Of a stretch of DNA of 64,000 nucleotides, positions 26,535-34,377 are shown one piece after another (positions within the stretch are counted from its first letter, which is position 1; each line of letters starts with the position of its first letter). The translations under genes and the position numbers were made by a program. The DNA is taken from assembly GCA_937139415.1 (NCBI GenBank), contig CAKZPS010000020.1:1-64000 (forward strand), given 5' to 3'. The notes under the pieces were generated by a model that worked only from the letters and a program-made list of their open reading frames with translations, was not told the origin of the DNA and searched no databases. This DNA is from an uncultured bacterium (GTDB lineage Bacteria > Atribacterota > Atribacteria > Atribacterales > Caldatribacteriaceae).

Positions 26535-27816
26535 CTTCCCAATCAGTAACCTGTCGGAGCGTCTTGTCTACTACCTGAGTATAATAGTCTTCCCTCTTTT
26601 CTTTTCCATAGGTAGTGTAAACGATAAAAGTGGGCGGAGCAACTCCCTCTTGGACGATGCCTCGAATGAGGGGTTTGGGGAAGTGGTAATTTATTTTTGG
26701 TTTGACGACTTTATCCAAGAAGTCGTTCCCCATTCGTTGGTGGTAACGAGTGAAGATACCGGCGAGAGTGACCAAGATGTCTTCGCGAATTTTTGCTTCC
26801 TGTGCAGAACCAACGAGGAAAGAGGCATAGGAGAGAAAGTTCAACTCCTGTCGCGCATATCGGGTTAGAGAATGTGCTTCTATCTGTGGAGTGCGGGTAG
26901 CGACGAGGTCGAATTTGTTGATGAAGATGAGACAACACTTTTTCAGGGTGACGATTTCTCGGGCAATTCTTTGGTCTTGACGAGTGATTCCCTGCAGTGG
27001 GTCGAGGAGTAAGATACATATTTCGGCTTGCAGGAGACTCTCCTGGGTGCGGAGTGAAGCATAAAAATTGACCCTTTCCTTTATAGCCTGTCTGTGAATA
27101 AGTCCGGCGGTATCACATACGGTATATCGTCCATAAGGAGTAGTGATGACCGAGCGGATGGCGTCACGAGTTGTGCCGGGGATATCGCTGACAATAGCCC
27201 GTTCTTTTCTAAGCAAGGTATTGTAAAGAGTTGATTTGCCCACGTTGGGTTTACCCACGATGGTTACCGAGATGGTTTCTCGAGAGAGCTCGTGAGACAG
27301 GGGATGGCCTTCTAAGCTCTGTTCTATGAATTGCTTGAGTGAAGACATTCCATCTCCATGTTTTGCAGACACTTGGAATATGTTGGGGATACCTAAGGCG
27401 AAGAATTCTTGGGGCAGAGCTTCTTGGGTCATCCCTTCTCTTTTGTTCACCACCAAACATACCGAAGAGTTTTCTTTTCGCAATCGCTGTGTGACCTCCC
27501 ACTCAATCTGCGTGAGGAAACTTCTCCCATCGATGACGAAGAGAACGAGGTTTGCTTCTTTCATGAGTTGCCACACTCGTTCCTCAACGGTCTTTTGCAG
27601 AGGGTTGAGAAAGGAAGGAGTCATTTCCAAACCTCCGGTATCGACAAGACGGATCGTCCTCTTGCCAATCCTCACCATGTTTTCCAGAAAATCTCGGGTA
27701 ACCCCTGGTGTGGCATCAACGATGGCAATACGTTTTTGGGAAAAATGATTGAAAAGCGTTGATTTTCCTACGTTTGTTCTTCCAGCAATCACTACGAGGG
27801 GAAGATGAGTCTCCAT
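26497..27816 (-). CDS. der: Ribosome-assembly GTPase Der (EngA)
   Basis: Der acts in 50S subunit maturation and has two tandem G domains and a KH-like C-terminal domain. The 439-residue product has GRTNVGKSTLFN and DTGGLE in G1, then GKPNVGKSTLYN, DTAGL and NKFDL in G2. The ATG at 27816, just after the ispH stop, gives the family's usual length. An upstream start would add 59 unrelated residues inside ispH. Confidence 0.96.
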   Translation of the reverse strand: METHLPLVVIAGRTNVGKSTLFNHFSQKRIAIVDATPGVTRDFLENMVRIGKRTIRLVDTGGLEMTPSFLNPLQKTVEERVWQLMKEANLVLFVIDGRSFLTQIEWEVTQRLRKENSSVCLVVNKREGMTQEALPQEFFALGIPNIFQVSAKHGDGMSSLKQFIEQSLEGHPLSHELSRETISVTIVGKPNVGKSTLYNTLLRKERAIVSDIPGTTRDAIRSVITTPYGRYTVCDTAGLIHRQAIKERVNFYASLRTQESLLQAEICILLLDPLQGITRQDQRIAREIVTLKKCCLIFINKFDLVATRTPQIEAHSLTRYARQELNFLSYASFLVGSAQEAKIREDILVTLAGIFTRYHQRMGNDFLDKVVKPKINYHFPKPLIRGIVQEGVAPPTFIVYTTYGKEKREDYYTQVVDKTLRQVTDWEGVPFEIRFHRAR

Positions 27817-27820
27817 GTCC

Positions 27821-28696
27821 CTATCGCTTCTCCTCGGCGAGAGACTTGAGGGTAGAGACGACTTCGTCCACAATCCAATTTGGAGTGGAGGCCCCGCTCG
27901 CGACGCCGATTCTCTCTGAAGGAGCAAAATATTCTTTTTCAAGTTCTTGGGGAGTTTCGATCCAAAGGGTTCGTACTCCTTGTTGTTTGGCAATGAGGAT
28001 CAAAGATCGGGTGTTGGAACTGTGCTTTCCTCCCACAACGATGACAGTGGTGAGATTATTTTCCGCAATCATTTTCACCAGGTTTTTTTGCCGTTTTTCC
28101 GTTTCCGCGCACAAGGTGTCAAAAATCTCTATGGAGAGAAGAGGTACTTTTTGGTTCTTCCACTCGAGGAAAGATGCTAAGGTAGTTTGAGGGAGAGTGG
28201 TTTGTGCTAACACGGCGATCTTTTGTCCCGACAGGGATTGAAAATCGAAATCCTGCCAATCTCTCTCCTCTTGTAGAATCACGGCTTTCCGAGATAGAAA
28301 ACTCAAAATCGAGCAGATTTCGGGATGGTTTCTGTTTCCCAAAAAGATCAGGTAGTATCCCCTTTTTTCTAACTCCTGAGCTAAATCTCGTACTCTTTTT
28401 ACTCGAGGACAAGTAGTATCGACAATGTGCGCATCTTTTTGGCGCAATTTTTCCATTGTACTCTGTTCTATACCATGAGAACGAGTAACGACGGTAGCTC
28501 CCATAGGGATTTCGGAGAGATCGGTAACCATTTTTACTCCTCTCTTCTCCAAGAAGGCCACTGCTTCTTTGTTATGCACTAACTCCCCCAAAAGATAAAC
28601 CGTTCTCTCCTTTTCTCTTAGTGCTTGCACGCAGAGTTCAAAGGCCCTTCGCACTCCAGGGCAAAATCCCACCGGTTGTATGGCCATGATCTCCAT
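27821..28696 (-). CDS. ispH: 4-hydroxy-3-methylbut-2-enyl diphosphate reductase (IspH/LytB)
   Basis: IspH makes IPP and DMAPP from HMBPP in the last MEP step, using a [4Fe-4S] cluster. The 291-residue protein has cluster cysteines in GFCPGVRRAF, DTTCPRV and DTLCAETEKRQ. The conserved TRSHGIEQ and GGKHSSNTRSL bind substrate. It lies between cmk and der. The stand-alone form is used here, not the fusion with ribosomal protein S1 seen in some Firmicutes. Confidence 0.96.
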   Translation of the reverse strand: MEIMAIQPVGFCPGVRRAFELCVQALREKERTVYLLGELVHNKEAVAFLEKRGVKMVTDLSEIPMGATVVTRSHGIEQSTMEKLRQKDAHIVDTTCPRVKRVRDLAQELEKRGYYLIFLGNRNHPEICSILSFLSRKAVILQEERDWQDFDFQSLSGQKIAVLAQTTLPQTTLASFLEWKNQKVPLLSIEIFDTLCAETEKRQKNLVKMIAENNLTTVIVVGGKHSSNTRSLILIAKQQGVRTLWIETPQELEKEYFAPSERIGVASGASTPNWIVDEVVSTLKSLAEEKR

Positions 28697-28699
28697 GTT

Positions 28700-29359
28700 T
28701 CACCCGTTTATTGCCAGAGCATAAATTTTATTGATTACCTCCTCGATAGTCAAGAAGGAAGTGTCAATCACAATTGCATCGTTCGCTTTTCGCAAGGGAG
28801 CGTGTGCACGAGAAGAATCGATGGTGTCTCGCTCCAAAATGTTTTTTAAAACTGACTTATAATCTACACAATCCCCTTTTTCGCGAAGTTCCAACCATCT
28901 TCGGTGAGCTCTGGTCTCAGGATTAGCGGTGAGGAATATTTTCAAATCTGCTTCGGGCAAAATGACCGTTCCGATGTCTCTCCCCTCTACTACTGACGGA
29001 CGAGAAAGGGCTATTTTTCTCTGGGTTTCCCGGAGAAAATCTCGCACCATTTTGATTTCGGCAACCTTGGAAACCGATCGATCCACCTGGGGCGAACGAA
29101 TGGTTTTGGTCACCTCTTCGCCATTTAGAAATACCTGCAAGCCTTGGTTCGTTTCGAGCGAAATCGTTATTCGAGAGAGCATATCCCTGATTTGGGAGAG
29201 GTCTCCCAGATCGATCCCGTGTTGAAGCGCGTATAGGGTAACCGCTCGATAGAGTGCTCCGGTATCTAAGTAGAGGTAACCCAGCTTTTGGGCCAATTTC
29301 CGTGCTACCGTACTTTTCCCTGCTCCGGCAGGACCATCGATAGCAATATACTTTTTCAT
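28700..29359 (-). CDS. cmk: Cytidylate kinase
   Basis: Cmk phosphorylates CMP and dCMP. The 219-residue P-loop kinase opens with AIDGPAGAGKSTVARKLA and carries YLDTGALYRAVTLYAL, VEGRDIGTVILPEAD and LTANPETRAHRR. All are typical. It is 3 bp upstream of ispH and 21 bp downstream of aroA, so part of the same transcript. Confidence 0.96.
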   Translation of the reverse strand: MKKYIAIDGPAGAGKSTVARKLAQKLGYLYLDTGALYRAVTLYALQHGIDLGDLSQIRDMLSRITISLETNQGLQVFLNGEEVTKTIRSPQVDRSVSKVAEIKMVRDFLRETQRKIALSRPSVVEGRDIGTVILPEADLKIFLTANPETRAHRRWLELREKGDCVDYKSVLKNILERDTIDSSRAHAPLRKANDAIVIDTSFLTIEEVINKIYALAING

Positions 29360-29380
29360 GGTGATTTGCTCCTCGGAGTT

Positions 29381-30703
29381 TTATTTTTCTTCGATGCTCA
29401 CTCCGCTACATCCGAGAGTGGCGAGATCCGTAAAAAATCGAGGATAGCTAATTTCGATGCAATCAACATCCTTAACGACCACGGTTTTGCTCCCCGTAAG
29501 TCCAGCGATAATGAAACTCATGGCAATGCGATGGTCACCGAAACTTTCTACCACTCCTCCGGTGAAGGTAGTTTTTCCGTAAATAATCAATCCGTCTCTC
29601 TTTTCCTCTACTCTTCCTCCTAGTGCCTTGAGTCCTTGTGCAATTGCCGCGATACGGTCGCTTTCTTTGACTCTCAACTCCTCTGCCCCGGAAATTACCG
29701 TTTTACCTTCGGCTTGAGAGGCAAGGATAGAGAGAATGGGGATTTCATCGATCAGAGATGGAATGAGCTCTGGGGGGATTTCAATACCTCGAAGCGGAGC
29801 AAATTCAACCTCGAGGTCGGCACGCGCTTCTCCAAACTCTTCGTGCTCGTTGGTCAGTCGCCATTTTCCACCCATCATCCTCAGGCAATGCAAAAATCCG
29901 ATGCGGTGAGGATTGACGCCGACATCCTTGATGGTAATTTGAGAATCCGGACAGAGGGTTGCCAAGGCTACGAGGAACGCAGCCGAGGAAGCATCGCCAG
30001 GGAGGCGAAATGCTTTGGCATGGAGTTGAGTACACGGGTTCACGACAATCGTCGTTCCCTGTTTTTTGATTGATGCTCCTAAGTAACGGAGCATATTTTC
30101 GGTATGATCGCGGGAAGCCACGGGCTCATCAATGACAGAGGGCCCTTCCCCCTTTAAAGCGGCAAGAATGAGTGCTGATTTGACTTGAGCACTGGGTACG
30201 GGGAGAGTGTGTCGTATTGGCTTCACTCGTGATTGCCCCCGTACGAAAAGGGGAGGAAAACGATCCCCTGCTCTCCCTCCAATTTCTACACCTGTTTGTC
30301 GGAGAGGTTCGATAATTCTCCCCATGGGTCGCTGCCGCAAACTTTGGTCACCTGTGAATACCGAGAGCCCTGGTATTCCGGTAGCCATGCCGGCTAAGAG
30401 CCGGATGGTGGTGCCAGAGTTTTCGGCATTGAGAACATCGTGAGGTTCCCGGAGATGGAAAAGTCCTTCACTGCGAACGATCACTTTTTCTTCTTGGGGA
30501 ATGAGCTCGACCTCTACTCCCCAGGATTGAATACAATACACCGTGGCCAGACAATCCCGACAGAAAGAGAATCCGGTAATGACTGTTTCCCCTTCGCTGA
30601 GAGTACCTAACATGACCGCTCGATGACTCAAGGACTTGTCTCGCGGACAGAGAATGCTTCCCACCAACTTGCCGGCGAAAGGTTGTATAACTGCTTGTTT
30701 CAT
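29381..30703 (-). CDS. aroA: 3-phosphoshikimate 1-carboxyvinyltransferase (EPSP synthase)
   Basis: AroA joins PEP to shikimate 3-phosphate in aromatic amino acid synthesis. The 440-residue product shows PRDKSLSHRAVMLG, NAENSGTTIRLLAG, the PEP-site loop DQSLRQRPM, and the C-terminal RVKESDRIAA and SFGDHRIAMSF. The ATG at 30703 overlaps the aroH stop (ATGA). An upstream start would run into that gene. Confidence 0.96.
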   Translation of the reverse strand: MKQAVIQPFAGKLVGSILCPRDKSLSHRAVMLGTLSEGETVITGFSFCRDCLATVYCIQSWGVEVELIPQEEKVIVRSEGLFHLREPHDVLNAENSGTTIRLLAGMATGIPGLSVFTGDQSLRQRPMGRIIEPLRQTGVEIGGRAGDRFPPLFVRGQSRVKPIRHTLPVPSAQVKSALILAALKGEGPSVIDEPVASRDHTENMLRYLGASIKKQGTTIVVNPCTQLHAKAFRLPGDASSAAFLVALATLCPDSQITIKDVGVNPHRIGFLHCLRMMGGKWRLTNEHEEFGEARADLEVEFAPLRGIEIPPELIPSLIDEIPILSILASQAEGKTVISGAEELRVKESDRIAAIAQGLKALGGRVEEKRDGLIIYGKTTFTGGVVESFGDHRIAMSFIIAGLTGSKTVVVKDVDCIEISYPRFFTDLATLGCSGVSIEEK

Positions 30704-31077
30704 GACTTTCCCCTCTTTCCTATTAAATCTTGGCGGAGATTTTGTGCTTCTCGTAAATAGATGTGGTGAATTTCCTCGGGTGGTATCGGGGTCGATGCCA
30801 AGACTAACATACGAATACATCGAGGCATAGCTCCTTTCACCTCGATTTCTTGAGCACAGATGACTGGAATGTAACGAAAATCTTCTTTTTCGCGAATAGC
30901 TTCTGCAGGGAAGACCGAAGAGAGATCGGAGGTAGCGGTGATGAAAACGCAGGATACATCATCACGCGAGAGCTTATTCTCGATGAGAATACGCTCGAAT
31001 AGTTCCAGAGTAGCTTGTTTAATTTCCTCTTTGGTATCTTGTTTCACCGTTATGGCTCCTCGAATACCACGAATCAT
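30700..31077 (-). CDS. aroH: Chorismate mutase, AroH class
   Basis: This 125-residue trimeric mutase converts chorismate to prephenate. It matches Bacillus AroH in length and in RGIRGAITV at the start, FITATSDLSSVFPAEAIRE in the middle and MPRCIRMLVL near the end. The ATG at 31077 lies one base after the cobO stop. It precedes aroA, placing two aromatic-pathway genes together; aroK, aroB and aroQ are about 20 kb away. Confidence 0.95.
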   Translation of the reverse strand: MIRGIRGAITVKQDTKEEIKQATLELFERILIENKLSRDDVSCVFITATSDLSSVFPAEAIREKEDFRYIPVICAQEIEVKGAMPRCIRMLVLASTPIPPEEIHHIYLREAQNLRQDLIGKRGKS

Positions 31078-31078
31078 T

Positions 31079-31600
31079 TCAATACTCCACTCCTTTACGT
31101 GCAGGAGTACCCTGGGAAAAGGGATGTTTGACGCACCGCATTTCGGAGACGAGGTCAGCAATGGCGAGTAGTTCTTGGGGAACCTTTCTTGCAGTGATGA
31201 TGAGTTCGATGCGTGGGTTACGTAAGGCCAAAAGCTGTGAAAATTGTTCCCAGCTTAGCAAGTGGTAGAAAAAGGCGTAAGGAAACTCATCTAAGATGAC
31301 CATGTCGTACGTTTCCCCGCGGAGGCCTTCTTGAACAATCTGCCATCCCTGGAGGAATTCCCGTTTTTCCTCTTCATCTACAGTGTTGTTTTTCACGAAC
31401 CTTCCGCTGCCAAAACGATATACCATAACGCCGGGAAGGAGTTGGAGTGAAGCGATTTCACCGGTGAGCTGGTGCTTGAAAAACTGTACGAAAAGAACCC
31501 GCATGCCATGTCCTACCGCCCGCAAGAGAAGACCTAAGGCTGCCGTGGTTTTTCCTTTGCCTTCTCCGTAATAGACATGGATGAGTCCTTTTTCCCTCAC
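31079..31600 (-). CDS. cobO: Cob(I)alamin adenosyltransferase, CobO/BtuR type
   Basis: This enzyme attaches the adenosyl group to corrinoids. The approximately 173-residue product has the P-loop YYGEGKGKTTAALGLLLRA near its N-terminus, VLFVQFFK, and VILDEFPYAF. The GTG at 31600 overlaps the rluB stop (GTGA) and has AAGGAG upstream. A longer frame with ATG at 31666 lies within rluB. No other cobalamin genes are nearby. Confidence 0.92.
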   Translation of the reverse strand: MREKGLIHVYYGEGKGKTTAALGLLLRAVGHGMRVLFVQFFKHQLTGEIASLQLLPGVMVYRFGSGRFVKNNTVDEEEKREFLQGWQIVQEGLRGETYDMVILDEFPYAFFYHLLSWEQFSQLLALRNPRIELIITARKVPQELLAIADLVSEMRCVKHPFSQGTPARKGVEY

Positions 31601-32328
31601 GGTGTTCGCCGCTCCTTGGTATATTTTCGCAGTAAGACCAACTCCTTTTCGGTCAAATAACGCCAACGCCCTGGTAGGAGTCGCTCGTCTAAGTGAATAG
31701 GACCCATGGCGGTGCGTATCAATCGTAGCACAGGATGGTTGAGAAAATCAAACATGATTCTGATTTCGTGTTTCTTTCCTTCACAGAGAGTCACTTCTAA
31801 AACAGTATCGTTCTCTCGATACTCCCGAATTTTTCCCGCACGAATACCGTAGGCAACTCCCTTTACCATTATTCCTCTCTCAAGACAACGTAACGCCTCC
31901 TCGCTCACTTTCCCAGCTGCAAAGATGAGATACTCTTTTTCTACCTGAAAACGCGGATGGGTAAGTGTATGGCTCATCTCTCCATCATTGGTGAGGAGGA
32001 GTAGTCCCTCGCTCTCGTAATCCAGGCGTCCTACCGGGAAAAATCGATGGGGGATACCTTGGAGGAAAGCCATAATGGTTTTGCGACCGTAAGGATCATG
32101 GAGGGTGGTCAGGCATCCTCGGGGTTTATAGAACATGAGGTAGATGAATTCTTCCTTGGCCAAAAAAGGAACACCGGCTACTTCAATGGTCACGTTTTCG
32201 GGGAATTTGCTCGCGGGGTTCGTGATGATCTCGCCGTTGACTCTCACTTTACCCTCTTTGATGAGTTGATCACATTTACGGCGTGAGGCGATGCCGCACT
32301 GGGCTAAGAGTTTATTGAGTCGTTCCAT
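31597..32328 (-). CDS. rluB: rRNA pseudouridine synthase, RluB/RsuA family
   Basis: This 243-residue protein has an N-terminal S4 domain (RLNKLLAQCGIASRRKCDQLI) and the catalytic FFPVGRLDYESEGLLLLTNDG, whose Asp attacks uridine. GRKTIM and the C-terminal GKKHEIRIMF are family motifs. It modifies the large-subunit rRNA near helix 90 if it is a true RluB. The scpA-scpB-rluB order supports that assignment. Confidence 0.93.
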   Translation of the reverse strand: MERLNKLLAQCGIASRRKCDQLIKEGKVRVNGEIITNPASKFPENVTIEVAGVPFLAKEEFIYLMFYKPRGCLTTLHDPYGRKTIMAFLQGIPHRFFPVGRLDYESEGLLLLTNDGEMSHTLTHPRFQVEKEYLIFAAGKVSEEALRCLERGIMVKGVAYGIRAGKIREYRENDTVLEVTLCEGKKHEIRIMFDFLNHPVLRLIRTAMGPIHLDERLLPGRWRYLTEKELVLLRKYTKERRTP

Positions 32329-32881
32329 GGTGGTTTTTAACCATCTCGATCATTTTTTGGAGTTCTTCTTCTCCTTCGATACCGAAGACCTCAAAAAATT
32401 TTTCTGTAACCCGATAGAGAAAAGGTTTGCCAGGAGCATTGCTTCGGCCACAAATGGTTACCAGACCTTCTTCCAAAAGCGTTTTCAGCGCTTGAGCGGA
32501 ATTGGTACCTCTTTTGAGGTCGATCTCAGGTTTGGTTATCGGTTGGTACAGAGAAACCACCGCTAAGGTTTCGAGCGTTGAGCGGGAGATAGTTTTCGGA
32601 GGAGCATTTTTCATTTTTTCCTTGATGATGGTTCCGTACTCCGGTTTTACCACCATCTGCCATTTTTCCTTCTTGGAACGAATAGTGAGTGCTCCATTTC
32701 GTTTTTCGTATTCCTCTTGCAATTCCTTGACCAGTTGCTCGACTTGAGTTATATCTTCTGCATGGGTGATCTGAGCCATTTCTTGAATGGTGAGAGGGTG
32801 AGGCGAAGAAAAGAGTAAAGCCTCAAGAAGATTTTTCAAGATTTGGGGTTCCACCTTTTTCAAGGTACATTTTTCCGTCAT
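32312..32881 (-). CDS. scpB: Segregation and condensation protein B
   Basis: ScpB is a dimeric winged-helix partner in the SMC condensin. The 189-residue product shows LEALLFSSPHPLTIQEMAQ at the N-terminus and STLETLAVVSLYQPITKPEI and RGTNSAQALKTLLEEGLV in the second winged helix. It overlaps scpA by 59 bp and rluB by 17 bp. Confidence 0.94.
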   Translation of the reverse strand: MTEKCTLKKVEPQILKNLLEALLFSSPHPLTIQEMAQITHAEDITQVEQLVKELQEEYEKRNGALTIRSKKEKWQMVVKPEYGTIIKEKMKNAPPKTISRSTLETLAVVSLYQPITKPEIDLKRGTNSAQALKTLLEEGLVTICGRSNAPGKPFLYRVTEKFFEVFGIEGEEELQKMIEMVKNHHGTTQ

Positions 32882-33395
32882 TTTTCTCGACTATTCTCAA
32901 TTCCTGACGAAAAATTAGCTCTAAGAGAACCAAAAAAGTGGCGATAATGACTTGACGGGCGACGCAACCCTGAAACAGTGTCTCCATAGTTATGACTTTT
33001 CCCGGATGGTTTTCGATGAGTCTTTGTATCTCCTCTCTCCGTCGGGCAAGGATTTTTTCGAAAGAATCGTCAACGATGAGCTGAGCGGTAGGTTGGTCGT
33101 TTTCGGCATACATTCGGTAGAGAGAAAAAAGATCGGCAATGGTAATTTTGTTCCAGTCGATCTTTCGGGGTGTCTCGATCATTTTCCATCTTGTAGCAGG
33201 TGATTTCAGTGTTCGTTCCTCCTGTTCTTTGAGGAGTGACAGAGTCTGGGCAAAAATTTCGAAGAGTTCTTCTTGTTCTTGTTGTTCTTCAAGGAGAATT
33301 TCTTCTCGCTCTTCTCCTAAAAGTTCGTCGAGCAATTGCTCTATTTGGGAAAACAGTTCTTCAACAGTTTGAATTTTTCTATCTAAGGAAGCCAT
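32823..33395 (-). CDS. scpA: Segregation and condensation protein A, N-terminally truncated
   Basis: ScpA is the kleisin that bridges SMC heads. The C-terminal winged helix is recognisable (VARQVIIATFLVLLELI, then RQELRIVE), as is a central acidic helical region. The usual N-terminal 70 or so residues with the FEGPLDLLLHLI motif, which bind the SMC neck, are missing. Translation can only begin at ATG 33395, since a stop lies four codons upstream in trpS. At 190 residues it is about 60 shorter than the norm. Either the N-terminal contact has been lost or remodelled, or part of the gene was deleted. Confidence 0.82.
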   Translation of the reverse strand: MASLDRKIQTVEELFSQIEQLLDELLGEEREEILLEEQQEQEELFEIFAQTLSLLKEQEERTLKSPATRWKMIETPRKIDWNKITIADLFSLYRMYAENDQPTAQLIVDDSFEKILARRREEIQRLIENHPGKVITMETLFQGCVARQVIIATFLVLLELIFRQELRIVEKNDGKMYLEKGGTPNLEKSS

Positions 33396-34377
33396 AGTCG
33401 AGATTCATTGTTTTTCGGACTTCATGGAGAGTGTTTTGCGCCATCGAGCGGGCTCGTTGACTCCCAGCGAAGAGAATTTCTCGAACCAGTGCTTCTTTCC
33501 CCTCGTACTGGGCTCGATAAGGAGAGATGCGCTCTAAGAACTGGATGAGAAGCTGGGCCAATTCTTGCTTACAGGCTACACAACCGATTTTCCCCAGACG
33601 GCAATCTGCCTCGATTTCCAGGTATCGTTCGTTCCCCACTGCTTTGTGGAAAGAAAAGACGTTGCATCGCTCGGGATGACCTGGGTCATTTTTGCGAATT
33701 TTTTCTGGGTCGGTAAACATGCTCATTACTTTCTTTTTCGTTTCTTCCGGGGTTTCCGATAGAGCAATGTCGTTTTGCAGGCTTTTACTCATTTTTCTTC
33801 CGTCGATTCCCAGAATACGGGGGGACTCAGTGAGAAGAGCCTGTGGTTCGGGAAAAATCTCTTGGTACAGAGAATTGAAACGACGAGCGATTTCTCTCGT
33901 AATTTCAATGTGCGGTACTTGATCTTCCCCCACGGGAACTTTATTGGCTTTGTAAATCAAGATATCGGAAGCCATAAGTACTGGATACCCCAAATGACCA
34001 TATCCGACCGCTTCCTTGAGACCCATATCTTGTAACTGTTGTTTCAGTACGGGGTTACGTTCTAACCATCCTACCGGAGTGATCATGGAGAAGAAAAGAT
34101 GCAGTTCTGCGTGCTCGGGAACTAAGGATTGAATCATCAGAGTACACTTGTTCGGGTCTATGCCTAACCCCAACCAATCGGTTACCATCTCTATAACGTG
34201 AATGGGTAGATTACCCGTATCTTGGAAATTGGTAGTTAACGCGTGCCAATCGGCGACACCGAAAATACACTCGTATTCTTCCTGAAGCTTGACCCAATTG
34301 CGTAAAACCCCAAAATAGTGTCCAATATGCATCCTTCCCGTCGGCCTCATGCCACTAAAGATGACTTCTCTCTTCAA
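33379..34377 (-). CDS. trpS: Tryptophanyl-tRNA synthetase
   Basis: This class I synthetase has 332 residues. HIGH is present as GRMHIGHYFGVL, and KMSKS as GRKMSKSLQND. The residues SGMRPTG at the start and GVADWHALT are typical of bacterial TrpRS. Its start overlaps the end of the DHH-CBS fusion by 23 bp. Confidence 0.97.
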   Translation of the reverse strand: MKREVIFSGMRPTGRMHIGHYFGVLRNWVKLQEEYECIFGVADWHALTTNFQDTGNLPIHVIEMVTDWLGLGIDPNKCTLMIQSLVPEHAELHLFFSMITPVGWLERNPVLKQQLQDMGLKEAVGYGHLGYPVLMASDILIYKANKVPVGEDQVPHIEITREIARRFNSLYQEIFPEPQALLTESPRILGIDGRKMSKSLQNDIALSETPEETKKKVMSMFTDPEKIRKNDPGHPERCNVFSFHKAVGNERYLEIEADCRLGKIGCVACKQELAQLLIQFLERISPYRAQYEGKEALVREILFAGSQRARSMAQNTLHEVRKTMNLDYGFLR

